From assembly GCF_900496995.4 (NCBI RefSeq), contig NC_044016.1:20440932-20504931 (forward strand): a stretch of DNA of 64,000 nt, read 5' to 3'. The stretch is from Aquila chrysaetos chrysaetos (taxonomy: Eukaryota; Chordata; Aves; Accipitriformes; Accipitridae). A program made the translations under genes and the position numbers. This document shows positions 42,701-49,720 of this stretch, one piece after another (the first letter of the stretch is position 1; each line of letters opens with the position of its first letter). Below the pieces are notes generated by a model. The model saw only the letters and a list, made by a program, of their open reading frames with translations. It was not told the DNA's origin and ran no database searches.

Positions 42701-45700
42701 ACATTAAACAAAATTAATAATATAAGGCACTATCATATCTCCCTGTATTCATATTGCTAAAAATTTACCTATTCCTGGTGCTTCTCCTTCTTGATAGAAA
42801 ACTTTCAGTGTTTTACTTCCTCCCTTAGCAAAAAAAGAATCAAAGGCTTCCAACTGTTAAATAAAAAAATAAGTACTTGTTACTCAAAATATTTTACGTG
42901 CCTTTAAGACATGCAAAAATAATTTGACCACACCACTGCTTAAAGTTTTGGTGGTACATAATGTTTATCCTCAAATACTGTGAGGAGTTATAAAACAACA
43001 TAACAGATATTTCAAATATTGCCTTCAAGTACTGAACCTGCACACACAGGTGGCCTAGCTCCTGATAACTGTATATCAGTTATATATATATATATAAAAC
43101 TATGGTCTTGTCCAGTAATGCAGAGACACTGGAGAATATTCTGTCACTCACAGAGACCTGCAAGTCTAAAGTATCAACTGGAAGTAACTGATCATAAGAA
43201 CCTTAGAAACATACACAGCTGATTTGCATGACTTGACATACCCTGCTATTGCTACTCTACCCCTAAATGTAAAAGATTAATTTGTAAAAGAGGAGTAACA
43301 TGACACATGAGGATTTTATTCTGGAGACATGAATTGGCCAAGTTGGCTCCAAAATCTTTTCACAATGACAAAGATTTTGCTGACCTCTGGAAGGACAAGG
43401 ACATCACATCTGAGGGAGACCATGTTGCCCCATAATTAGCTTGCTGTACGTGTCCATAAACTGGCCACCCTAAAACACTACAGGTCTCTAGATAGCCATT
43501 TTGGTTTTGTCATGTTATACAAGGTGCTTTGGATAGTAAGGATGCAAAGCTTTGAAACAAACACTGTTTTTGTATGGATTATCACTTTGAAGAACTTGCC
43601 TGAAATTATAACTAAGGTTTCCAAAACCTGAATTTTCAAGCTGCCCTAGGCAATTTGTGCATCCTGGTAAAACCAGGATATGTGATTTAGCAGAAAGCGA
43701 ACAAAGCTCTAAAAAGCACTGAAAGAAGGTTTGGAGGAGACCAGAAGGTACTGATTGATCTGGTCAAAATCCAGCTTCTTTCACAGTCTCTGTAGTTACC
43801 TGCAAGGATGACTAACTCAACAAGATGTAACTGGGCATTCAAACTGTGCAAGTGAAGGGCTCAACCTTGGTAGTGAGAGCTCGTTTCCTCCCATTCCCCC
43901 TCCCTTTTTGACAAAATTTAGCTAGTAAGTATGTCTGGAGATGCATCACCTGTTCAAGCACAAAGCATACACACCCCTAGCTGTGGTACTTTTTTTTTTT
44001 TTTTTTAATGAGCATGATTTCCCCCCCCCCCCCAAAATAAACAAATATAAAATCTGAATCAGAACAGTGATAGGAAAATGAGCGACACCCAGGTGGACAG
44101 AATTTAAACCCACTCCTTTGAGAAGACAACATCGTGTGAAAATAAAAGAAGTAAAATCAAGACTGCTCTAGAAATGCATGCTGCACTTTCACTTTGGTTA
44201 ATAGGCACTAGTGAATAACTGAGAAAAATACAGAAAAAATACCCCCCATAATAGTGAAATAAAAGAAATAAAAAATGGTAAAGTACTGAAAGGGCAATGA
44301 CAAAAATCAGAAGATTCACTGCCACAAAAAGCACTCCAACCTGAGAGGAAGAGAAAGGCAAACAGCAACTTTTGGACTTGGATTATTTTACACAGGAGGT
44401 AAGATGTGAACTGTCCCAGTAGGTACTGCTTCTACAAATAGCTTCTGGTTCAAGTCCATGTGGTACAAACACTCACTGTGTGAATACACATACAGGCTAA
44501 TGCTTTAAAGGGTAAAACTTAACTCGCAGATGTCAAAGAAATGATATGTATATGGGAATTTATTAACTGACAATTTGTTAAAGGACAATGTTCACACAGC
44601 CCCAGCAGCCTAAACTGTTTATGAATAAACTAAAACTGGAAGATTTCTGACAATAGAAAGTTTTCAGATGGTCCTGGTGATAGCAAAAAAAAATAAAAAT
44701 CCCCCAAACCAAACCAAAACTTTAAAAAAAGCACCTTAAGAACACAAAGGTTCTCAAGTGTCTGGATTAATCAAACACAGCATAGATCAGCAGTTTTACA
44801 TGAAGTCAGGATGATCTAAAACTATCTACCACTTAGCAACTGTAAAAAAAGGAAATGTTAGCTGATTGACAACAGTGTAAAGCACCTCTGTGTTGCATAA
44901 GCATCAGAAAATACAGGACTTTTTAAGTACATTTTACAATATATATCAGTGAATAACAAATTTGGGACTAAATTTGACTTGTAAGTGAACAGCTAAAGTT
45001 CTAATGATTTATTTGATCAAAGGAGACAATTCAGAGCTGGCTGAGCTCTGAATGCTAAGTGAAATATCTCTAACAGACAAAAATAACATCATGCAATCAG
45101 AGAAGGCAAGGGTCATATCTTTTCACATACAGCCATACTGACTTTTGATACTCTACTAAAAGAACAGTTTAGCTGGTTGCTCCTGTTTGTTCAAGCACTT
45201 TGAAACACTATGAAAGACACAACACTAAAGACACATGAAGAATGACTGAGCTTTCAGAAGTTCCACAGGTTTGGGATCTATTCACTCTACAAACCCACTA
45301 TCCCATCTTTTAAACATCCAAAAATAAACAAAGCACTCAAGCCCGGAAATTATTTAATGGGTCTTTCAAAATGTAATTCCATTAATTAAATGGTGCAGGA
45401 TTAATCTTCTCTCTTATTACTAAGTAACACTCTTAATTTTCAAAATGTTCCTATGAAGTTACACATATTTTTGCAGAATCTCTGGCATTTCAGTGAGGAC
45501 TTGCTTAACAAATAAAAACTACCATCTTTAGAATATAATAATGTCAGGCTGAAAGGGATGAAACTTGATGGAACTGGTGGATGTGACAAGAATCCCTTGG
45601 GTCAAAATAACAGCAGTTATTGTATTTTCCTTGAGGTAAGAAAGATGAAAAAGCCACAATCAAAACCCCAGGGAATAGTTTCCTGGCAGATTTGCAAATA

Positions 45701-46948
45701 AGCTGAATGATTTAGTCAGGTATCATTTTAGATTAATTGTGTGCCTTATTAACCACATTTTCTGGTGGAAGAAATCTAAATGATGGATAACACTTCATAT
45801 CAAAGGGGCAATCTGCTATCTATTTTGACTAAAAATTGAAATCAACAAACATACAGAACAGACTCACCGAAGGGGCATCCAAAATCATTTCTTCCACAGC
45901 TGTTAAGTCTAAACCTAGCCTGACACTGAGAACTTCAAATATGTATTTATATGAAGCATCAACTTTTTTTCTTCGATATTCTCTTGCTTCTTTGTATTGA
46001 GCCTAAAACATTAAGCATGTCTTTCAAACTAAAAATACAAAAAGCGATCACAACAATGACCTGCTACGTAACTTGCAACTAATGCTGAAATCTACTGTCT
46101 TGTGTTATAAGAATACATAACAGCCCTACTCTTTAAAAAAATCTAAATTTTCAGAGGCTAACAGAAGAACAAATTATTAAGAACTATTATAAAACATAAA
46201 GTCAACTCTGATATTTCAAGGAAAAGCAAACAAAAATATTACAGCTAGATTTTAAGATCTTTCTGTGCCATATTAACTGGTTTTATTTTTCACAATCAGT
46301 ATTTCAATTTATTACATCAATACAGAAAGGTCACAACATCAATTTAAAACTAAAGTATCTAGAGTGGGTAAATATTTGCAGGAACTAAGCTGGGTACAGC
46401 TTTGCTTCAGTGCAAATTATTCAGTTAATATCTCCTGCTTCCTTCCTTTATTTTAAAATAAAATCTTAAAATACTGCAAACATTAAAAACAAAGACTCAC
46501 TCACTTTCTACCGGAAAAATTTCATAAAAGAACTCAGTATAAACAAAGAAAGAAAAAAAAAAGAAAGAAAGAAAAAAAGAAACAACTAATATAAACTGAG
46601 TTTAATCATCTGAGAAAAGAACCAGAAATCTATTTCAAGACCTAAGATTGAATACTAAACCTGTTTTTCTTTTAAAACTTCTTGCAAGGACAGAACTCCA
46701 CTAGTGCTCCGGCAGAACCTAGACAACCTTCGGCTTGCAATAGAAAAAGACTCTTGGGAAGAAGAAAAGCTTGCTATTTCTCGAGTATGGTGAATAGATC
46801 TGGCTACAGCATCTTCTAGTGCAGTGGGAGCAGGCACAGAACATTCTGCAGTGAGATTAGACCCAGCATTATTTATGGCAGCAAGACTGGGCCCAGCATC
46901 TTCTCCAGTGTTTGAACTTTCTTTATTATTTTTTTGTACCCCCTCCAT
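3471..46948 (-). CDS. DNAH8: Dynein axonemal heavy chain 8, N-terminal tail (28 exons, 3' end outside window)
   Basis: This gene encodes an outer-arm axonemal dynein heavy chain, a microtubule motor of cilia and sperm flagella. Seen: 28 exons with GT-AG borders and matching phases join into 4011 nt (1337 codons) without a stop. Exons in transcript order: 46948-46661, 46002-45868, 42853-42769, 41721-41573, 40186-39997, 39046-38883, 37900-37724, 37390-37277, 34828-34721, 33700-33599, 32032-31886, 31023-30826, 30263-30187, 29735-29636, 27430-27311, 24831-24696, 23715-23528, 22608-22528, 20399-20283, 17787-17668, 16879-16738, 15638-15532, 14609-14503, 13026-12924, 10027-9832, 7820-7624, 5985-5859, 3706-3471. 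The protein aligns along its length with the tail of the DNAH5/DNAH8 pair (known family), including [22 protein letters not shown] and [14 protein letters not shown]. Only the DHC_N1-type tail, which binds other arm subunits, is here; the AAA+ ring lies to the left. DNAH8 is preferred over its paralogue DNAH5 because GLO1 is the divergent neighbour. The start is the first ATG after a good acceptor; upstream coding exons cannot be excluded. Confidence 0.95.
3707..5858 (-). other. DNAH8 intron with unidentified open segments
   Basis: The minus strand has open frames at 4482-4748 (88 codons) and 5059-5385 (108 codons). The second reads like structured protein ([20 protein letters not shown], then a [16 protein letters not shown] stretch), but there are no convincing splice sites and I recognise no family. 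An A/G-rich tract at 4980-5020 separates them. This may be a decayed retrocopy or chance. The rest shows nothing recognisable. Confidence 0.35.
5859..5985 (-). CDS. DNAH8: DNAH8 exon (residues 1217-1259)
   Basis: 127 nt, leaves in phase 1. Starts [20 protein letters not shown] and ends LGPIELHT. The open frame extends further upstream, but an acceptor after ACACACAG gives exact alignment with the FITQSPLLSEFESQI segment of DNAH5, so I placed the border there. Confidence 0.9.
5986..9831 (-). other. DNAH8 introns flanking the 7624-7820 exon
   Basis: Two AT-rich introns. The only notable stretch is 8680-9176 on the minus strand, where two open frames overlap slightly in different frames (8680-8901 and 8898-9176, the former containing [20 protein letters not shown]). 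I cannot assign them to a family. An A-rich tract lies at 8408-8438. Nothing else is recognisable. Confidence 0.4.
7624..7820 (-). CDS. DNAH8: DNAH8 exon (residues 1151-1216)
   Basis: 197 nt, enters in phase 1. Contains [20 protein letters not shown] and ends [10 protein letters not shown]. It corresponds to Y-NVSENKEIVKLV--LS of DNAH5. Donor gtgagt. Confidence 0.95.
9832..10027 (-). CDS. DNAH8: DNAH8 exon (residues 1086-1151)
   Basis: 196 nt, leaves in phase 1. Starts [20 protein letters not shown], then VSRGVAQW; ends KIAKKGE plus one base. It matches the V-MAPALEDVQQ-LN---- followed by -GV-QW pattern of the family. Confidence 0.95.
10028..12923 (-). other. DNAH8 intron containing solo LTR A
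   Basis: Apart from the LTR at 11493-12072, this AT-rich intron shows no recognisable element. Open frames on either strand here look like chance or belong to the LTR. Confidence 0.6.
11493..12072 (-). mobile_element. Solo LTR of an avian endogenous retrovirus (copy A)
   Basis: A 580-bp element reads TG...CA on the minus strand (tgtcctggtttcagctggga start, ggggttaaaccatgaca end). It is flanked by a perfect 5-bp target duplication, gtttt at 11488-11492 and again at 12073-12077, which proves both borders. A TATA-like box (tttatata at 11793-11800 on plus) and an ATTAAA poly(A)-type signal are present. No gag, pol or env sequence adjoins, so it is a solo LTR left by recombination. It is closely similar to the copies at 39229 and 55860. 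The 5-bp duplication suits ERVL- or ERV1/K-type integration; class not determined. Confidence 0.9.
12924..13026 (-). CDS. DNAH8: DNAH8 exon (residues 1051-1085)
   Basis: 103 nt, enters in phase 2. Contains [20 protein letters not shown] and ends HLAVPNV, equivalent to the L-IPNIV junction of DNAH5. Acceptor tttcag, donor gtaagt. Confidence 0.94.
13166..13201. repeat. 18-bp perfect tandem duplication
   Basis: The unit gaaggttcttgtttaaag occurs twice in a row in a DNAH8 intron (13166-13183, 13184-13201). Copies of aaggataat and its reverse complement follow at 13200-13246 and could form small hairpins. No function is evident. Confidence 0.8.
14503..14609 (-). CDS. DNAH8: DNAH8 exon (residues 1016-1051)
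   Basis: 107 nt, leaves in phase 2. Starts [20 protein letters not shown], then [13 protein letters not shown]. It matches the L-HFNHQN-DAL-K-TR-TL--I-KRI block of DNAH5. Confidence 0.94.
15532..15638 (-). CDS. DNAH8: DNAH8 exon (residues 980-1015), charged linker
   Basis: 107 nt, enters in phase 1. Contains [20 protein letters not shown] and ends EDEFKK. Strongly charged and probably disordered; DNAH5 also has a variable acidic linker at this place. Acceptor tttacag, donor gtattt. Confidence 0.88.
16410..16432. repeat. G23 homopolymer
   Basis: Twenty-three consecutive G residues lie in the DNAH8 intron between the exons at 15532 and 16738. On the plus strand it can form G-quadruplexes; DNAH8 RNA carries C23. 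Its true length is unreliable in most sequencing methods. Confidence 0.9.
16738..16879 (-). CDS. DNAH8: DNAH8 exon (residues 933-980)
   Basis: 142 nt, leaves in phase 1. Contains [20 protein letters not shown] and ends KHVLP plus one base. The L--KS--VE-AV-EL pattern of the family is present. Confidence 0.92.
17668..17787 (-). CDS. DNAH8: DNAH8 exon (residues 893-932)
   Basis: 120 nt, phase 0. Starts [20 protein letters not shown] and ends ENMLTCNE. It corresponds to the VNDLIEFRID-IL-E-S segment followed by LTCEE in DNAH5. Confidence 0.93.
17788..22527 (-). other. DNAH8 introns around the 20283-20399 exon
   Basis: Two introns of about 2.5 and 2.1 kb. The stretch 20640-21750 is relatively pyrimidine-rich on the plus strand. 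No repeat family, RNA gene or extra dynein exon is recognisable in either. Confidence 0.5.
20283..20399 (-). CDS. DNAH8: DNAH8 exon (residues 854-892)
   Basis: 117 nt, phase 0. Starts [20 protein letters not shown]; the family motif is L-PGL--LTW-S---E. Ends KQFLKK. Confidence 0.94.
22528..22608 (-). CDS. DNAH8: DNAH8 exon (residues 827-853)
   Basis: 81 nt, phase 0. Reads [20 protein letters not shown] and ends APKMKK. Short and weakly conserved, but held in place by exact phase and good splice sites. Confidence 0.9.
23528..23715 (-). CDS. DNAH8: DNAH8 exon (residues 764-826)
   Basis: 188 nt, enters in phase 1. Contains [20 protein letters not shown] and ends NKLRLE. The FDPQI--L-RET-CM--LGLEVP block is among the most conserved in all axonemal heavy chains. 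Confidence 0.96.
24696..24831 (-). CDS. DNAH8: DNAH8 exon (residues 719-764)
   Basis: 136 nt, leaves in phase 1. Contains [20 protein letters not shown] and a [15 protein letters not shown] segment, equivalent to YN-MAKVL-EFE--FH-AW in DNAH5. Confidence 0.95.
25955..27118 (+). mobile_element. CR1 LINE, 5'-truncated, degraded
   Basis: Sense-strand CR1 ORF2 remnants from the reverse-transcriptase region onward are recognisable but frameshifted. They include '[14 protein letters not shown]' near 25970-26010, a GPVLFN-like stretch near 26160, FADDTKLG near 26225-26250, and the [19 protein letters not shown] and [14 protein letters not shown] blocks at 26660-26770. The right end is the CR1 3' tail (ttggacttgatgatcgttgtaggtc, given approximately at 27050-27075) and attctatt-type terminal repeats. 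It lies antisense to DNAH8 in the intron between the 24696 and 27311 exons. Confidence 0.9.
27311..27430 (-). CDS. DNAH8: DNAH8 exon (residues 679-718)
   Basis: 120 nt, phase 0. Contains [20 protein letters not shown] and ends INYFH. PPLARN-PP-AGKI-W-RQLF is a hallmark of the heavy-chain tail. Confidence 0.96.
27971..28034 (+). mobile_element. CR1 3'-end fragment
   Basis: About 64 bp matching only the CR1 3' tail (ggagttggacttgatgattg, then gggttccttccaac and a tatgattccatgat terminal repeat). A very short 5'-truncated insertion in a DNAH8 intron. Confidence 0.8.
29636..29735 (-). CDS. DNAH8: DNAH8 exon (residues 645-678)
   Basis: 100 nt, enters in phase 2. Reads [20 protein letters not shown] and ends LEATKK. 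It replaces the F-RLNIPNL segment of DNAH5 and is moderately conserved. Confidence 0.92.
30187..30263 (-). CDS. DNAH8: DNAH8 exon (residues 620-645)
   Basis: 77 nt, leaves in phase 2. Reads [20 protein letters not shown] and ends LQLLQ plus two bases. The length keeps the frame with the next exon. Confidence 0.92.
30826..31023 (-). CDS. DNAH8: DNAH8 exon (residues 554-619)
   Basis: 198 nt, phase 0. Contains [20 protein letters not shown] and a [15 protein letters not shown] segment matching YNFLDQRKMDFD of DNAH5. Acceptor tttcag, donor gtaagt. Confidence 0.95.
31886..32032 (-). CDS. DNAH8: DNAH8 exon (residues 505-553)
   Basis: 147 nt, phase 0. Contains [12 protein letters not shown] and [20 protein letters not shown]. 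The [16 protein letters not shown] block of the family is clear. Confidence 0.95.
33599..33700 (-). CDS. DNAH8: DNAH8 exon (residues 471-504)
   Basis: 102 nt, phase 0. Starts [20 protein letters not shown] and ends VIEKIK. VTNQM followed by C-AYIT is conserved with DNAH5. Donor gtttgt is weaker than its neighbours. Confidence 0.94.
34721..34828 (-). CDS. DNAH8: DNAH8 exon (residues 435-470)
   Basis: 108 nt, phase 0. Contains [20 protein letters not shown] and ends MTSLFIK. This corresponds to the I-P-LINAI-MI---S-YYN family block. Confidence 0.95.
37277..37390 (-). CDS. DNAH8: DNAH8 exon (residues 397-434)
   Basis: 114 nt, phase 0. Starts [20 protein letters not shown] and ends PLYNYDL. It matches the W-E-D-RITDA-NE-KDNVKYL stretch of DNAH5. 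Donor gtaagt. Confidence 0.95.
37724..37900 (-). CDS. DNAH8: DNAH8 exon (residues 338-396)
   Basis: 177 nt, phase 0 at both ends. Starts [20 protein letters not shown], contains ELEHWK and ends HSKLLR. The E-ADD-GP--ELEHWK block is one of the best conserved tail signatures of outer-arm gamma-type heavy chains. Confidence 0.95.
38883..39046 (-). CDS. DNAH8: DNAH8 exon (residues 283-337)
   Basis: 164 nt, reads [20 protein letters not shown] and ends [11 protein letters not shown]. The conserved W-x-x-Q-I-E-Q end of this tail segment is present. A 12-T tract on the transcribed strand precedes the acceptor CCAG. Confidence 0.93.
39229..39805 (+). mobile_element. Solo LTR of an avian endogenous retrovirus (copy B)
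   Basis: A 577-bp element in plus orientation begins tgtcctggtatcagctggga and ends ggttaaaccacgaca. The TATA box is tatataaa at 39501-39508. Flanks are ctcct (39224-39228) and ctctt (39806-39810), a 5-bp target duplication with one mismatch. Same family as copies A and C but in the opposite genomic orientation. The poly(A)-type signal conserved in A is altered here. No internal viral sequence adjoins. Confidence 0.88.
39997..40186 (-). CDS. DNAH8: DNAH8 exon (residues 220-283)
   Basis: 190 nt, begins [20 protein letters not shown] and ends RYLSFLE plus one base. The IFLPAIL and NNWGAL motifs correspond to the IFIPAL and WG-L positions of the DNAH5 tail. Acceptor tgcag, donor gtaatc. Confidence 0.93.
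41573..41721 (-). CDS. DNAH8: DNAH8 exon (residues 170-219)
   Basis: 149 nt, enters in phase 1 and leaves in phase 0. It contains [20 protein letters not shown], then a CLLFVR strand, and ends TMHE. The surrounding open frame continues into both introns, but good splice sites at both borders define the exon. Confidence 0.92.
41971..42180 (-). mobile_element. CR1 3' fragment
   Basis: On the minus strand this is the last ~210 bp of a CR1. On plus it shows tttgggttggaatggaccct, then the clinic of typical words ttccagtgcctcactacctt and cttccagggatggggcatcc. Strongly truncated and dead; lies in the DNAH8 intron between the 41573 and 42769 exons. Confidence 0.85.
42769..42853 (-). CDS. DNAH8: DNAH8 exon (residues 142-170)
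   Basis: 85 nt, ends in phase 1. It reads [20 protein letters not shown] followed by a QEGEAPGI segment, matching the short FF-KGG-LKFFYQ stretch of outer-arm heavy chains. Donor gtaaat. Confidence 0.9.
42854..45867 (-). other. DNAH8 intron, 3 kb
   Basis: A TA dinucleotide run lies near 43080-43096, and a T17 run (43990-44006) is followed by a C13 run (44021-44033). No transposon or exon is recognisable in the rest. Confidence 0.6.
43990..44033. repeat. T17 and C13 runs
   Basis: T17 (43990-44006) and C13 (44021-44033) separated by 14 bases in a DNAH8 intron. Simple low-complexity sequence, likely unstable in length. Confidence 0.85.
45868..46002 (-). CDS. DNAH8: DNAH8 exon (residues 97-141)
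   Basis: Phase 0 at both ends, 45 codons. It contains [20 protein letters not shown] and ends [10 protein letters not shown]. This is where similarity to the DNAH5 tail (helical, Lys/Arg-rich) begins. Acceptor ttttag, donor gtgagt. Confidence 0.92.
46661..46948 (-). CDS. DNAH8: DNAH8 exon with likely start codon (residues 1-96)
   Basis: The frame begins [12 protein letters not shown] and ends [11 protein letters not shown] before the donor cag|gtttag. The first 50 residues are low-complexity and polar, and the region around residues 50-85 is Ser/Arg-rich, as in the poorly conserved extreme N-terminus of this paralogue. An acceptor lies 8 nt upstream of the ATG (AG at 46957-46958), so at least one further 5' exon must exist upstream. 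The ATG is therefore probable rather than proven. Confidence 0.8.
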
Positions 46949-46956
46949 TTTGAAAT

Positions 46957-46965
46957 CTGAAATTT

Positions 46966-46967
<2 letters not shown>
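46957..46967 (-). promoter_or_regulatory. DNAH8: 3' splice site of first DNAH8 coding exon
   Basis: Minus-strand gcaaatttcag preceded by the T40 tract, 8 nt upstream of the presumed ATG. A strong acceptor here means the transcription start lies further upstream, most plausibly in the CpG island at 49.3-49.7 kb. Confidence 0.75.

Positions 46968-47007
<40 letters not shown>
46968..47007. repeat. A40 homopolymer abutting a DNAH8 acceptor
   Basis: Forty consecutive A residues on plus, that is T40 on the DNAH8 transcript strand. They end about 10 bases upstream of the acceptor (tttcag, AG at 46957-46958) of the first coding exon and so form its polypyrimidine tract. The length is probably polymorphic. 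Confidence 0.9.
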
Positions 47008-47011
<4 letters not shown>

Positions 47012-49086
47012 CGTTTATAACAATCCAGATTTTTCAAGTCCATCTTTTCAGGAAGACTGGAAGGAAGAGCAAGGTAGGGAATAAAACCACAAAAAATGAG
47101 AGCATCTCAAAAACAACTTCCCAGGTATATACATTTAATAGTCTTATCAAGTCCTGTTCAAGTTCTTAAGATAATAGACATTTATATACATTTTATGATA
47201 GGTTACAAATGTCAAGCTGAAGATGATTACAGAAATATTTTTTAAAAATAAATTACCATATATTTATATTTAATGGGGTAAACATCTTTCTATATAATAA
47301 ATAAAATTCTTAAAATATTAATACTGTCACTATCTGATTACTGAGAAATAAAAATGATTTAGAATATAAATTATTTGTTTAACTTTTAGTTTGCAAAATA
47401 TACACACACATTCAGCAACTGAGCTTACAAGAAGCCTTGCATAAACTTCCGTACCAGGTCTTAAATCATTGCTCACATAAATACTTACACATTATTTTTA
47501 TACAAATACCTCATCATGCATAATATTTTTAACATGTGTGTTTGCAGAAATAATGCAAAACAGAGGGTGGTGGATAGTATTTTTTTCAGTGGAAAAAATT
47601 TAGTTTACCATCAGACATCTTCAGCATAATGCAACAGAGTCAGATTTTCTTTTCATTCTGTGCCTAAACCCTGGAACACTGCAGTTCATAGGGAATGGAT
47701 ACCATTCTTCAATAGGAGATAGGAATTTCTCAGTCTATCTCCTGCTGACCAGGGACTAGCAGGTTAATCGTCCTAGATGAGGATTTCTAAAATGGGTCAA
47801 ACCAAAGTATATTCATGGCTGACTGAAGAGCAGTAGGCTGTTATGCAAAGGTGGCTCCTTCTGTTTTCTTTCCCTTTCTACTCTACTAGCACATAAGCCT
47901 AGGAAAAGTTTGGTTTCTGAATCCCAAGCCCATAATTCAGAGCTACAAAAAAGCATCTAAATCCTCTCTCTCCATGTTTTCCTATTATGGGGCATACTCA
48001 TCCACTTGCATTTGCTGGCTGCCATCAATCCCATTCTGTAGATCTTAACACTCTTAAATATATAGAGAGAATTAAATGTTTTATTTAGTGTGCTGAAATC
48101 TACACACGGATTGAGCAACTAGTTTTAAGGTACCATAATAATCAGTAGAACTATACCTAAAGTCCTTACCTTGTATCTAATTTTTTCCTGTAAAAGTAGC
48201 TTATTCAGTTTCACAGGGATGTTACAATGGAGGAATATTTTATAAAAAAAAATGTTCAGATATATCATTAATATCATACCCAGAATAACAGACAACAAGA
48301 AAAGCACAGAAATTATCATTCTACTCAGAGTACTATTATCATAAGGATTAAAATAACTATCAAGAATTACCTAGTAGTTCTTGTGAAGCTTTAAGGTAGC
48401 GAACTATATGTATAACTGTGTTATATACTCTCTTAGACACTATTGCCTGGTTCAGGAAATAGAAAATCAGAAGTGAGGCTCACATGAAAAGCAACACCTG
48501 TTGCTACATTACTAGCTCCTTATTGTTGCCCATGATTAGCAGTGGCCACTGTTCCGTGGACTTTGGTATGTAACCACCCATTATAGAAAAAGTTTGTCTC
48601 TTTCTTGAAGTAAAACTACTAAGAAGAAAACAAGAAAGTAACAAAAAAAAAGGAAAGTGTAAAATCTAAATTAATTAATTCCTTCCTTTTCCTGCATGTT
48701 TATCTGATTGGTCATCTATAAGGTTAGCAGTGGTACTTTCCTCCTTGATACTCAGGTGGAATAGGTTGGATGTTAATTTCCTTGCCTTTTAACTGGGCCT
48801 CTTTACGTTGGACAGTGAAGTTGTTACCTTCCCCTAAAACTCAAGATGAAAGGAGTGGGGTTGTCATAGCTCTCTTTAGAAAGACTACATTATATACTGT
48901 CATCCTCCTTGACTCTCCAAACAGCTGTCTCGTGGCTCAACTGAGATTTTCACACTTTCCAAAAACCAGCATGAACTCCAGCTGGCTACCTACCCTAGTT
49001 GTAACATCTGATGTGCTTTTATATTACAACTTCCTTTCCTTTCTGCCCCTCCAGGGTGCTCTAAACCTTAGCTACAGTACCTGTTC

Positions 49087-49122
<36 letters not shown>

Positions 49123-49280
49123 AACGTGAGTCTGGTTTCCAGCACGGGTCTTAGAAGATAGGAAGAGGATGAGGTGAAGGATGGAAGGAAAAGTGGAGGA
49201 TTCCCAAGCGTAGAGAACAAGGGGTACCGACTTCTGGCTCTCTTCTGAGAAGCTGAGGTGCTTTAACCGGCACTTCAGCT
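47008..49280. other. Presumed DNAH8 5'-UTR intron
   Basis: AT-rich sequence without recognisable exons or transposons. An A29 run stands at 49092-49120. A plus-strand open frame of 107 codons (48770-49093) runs up to it but has no recognisable protein and no poly(A) signal before the A run. Confidence 0.5.
49092..49120. repeat. A29 homopolymer
   Basis: Twenty-nine A residues about 160 bp left of the DNAH8-side CpG island. It could be the tail of a retroposed sequence on the plus strand, but no poly(A) signal or target duplication was found. Confidence 0.85.
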
Positions 49281-49720
49281 TTGGCAGAGCGATGCAAAGA
49301 CCTCACCAACCTGGCGGGAGCTATGCCTCACAAGGCGAGGAAAGAAGGGCAGCCCCCCCGGCGCAACCGCCGGCCGCTGCCCCTTCAGCAGTCAAGAGCA
49401 AGCGGTTCCAACGTCTGCCGCGCGGCTATTCCTCCGCGTCAGCCCCCCCGCGCCCCGCCTGCCTCCTGGGGCTGTATAGCCCGGCGGAGGGAGACGGCGA
49501 GTCGTGATGGGACACGGACCGTGAGGGGGCGGTCGCAACGGTTGCGGCGCTGCTCGCGCTCGGCGCTCTCACCGCTGCCGCTCTCTTCCGGTGGTGTGTG
49601 CTCGTCGCTGCGGTCCGCGCGGGCCCAGCCAAAATCCGACCCCCAGGAGCTGAGCCGTAATTGTATCGTAAAGACTGTCGGGCACCGAAGAGCTTTGCGC
49701 GGCGACGTGCGCGGCTCAGG
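49281..49720. promoter_or_regulatory. CpG island, likely DNAH8 promoter
   Basis: GC-rich and CpG-dense between AT-rich flanks. It lies upstream of the DNAH8 first coding exon and about 0.8-1.2 kb from GLO1 exon 1. Minus-strand donors that could end a 5'-UTR exon are seen at 49571-49572 (gcg|gtgaga) and 49305-49306 (ttg|gtgagg). It contains the palindrome gcaacggttgc at 49535-49545. Assignment to DNAH8 is inference from position. Confidence 0.6.

Noticed and set aside
48770-49120. Possible processed retrocopy ending in A29
   Set aside because: The open frame of 107 codons matches nothing I know, no AATAAA precedes the A run, and no flanking target duplication is visible.
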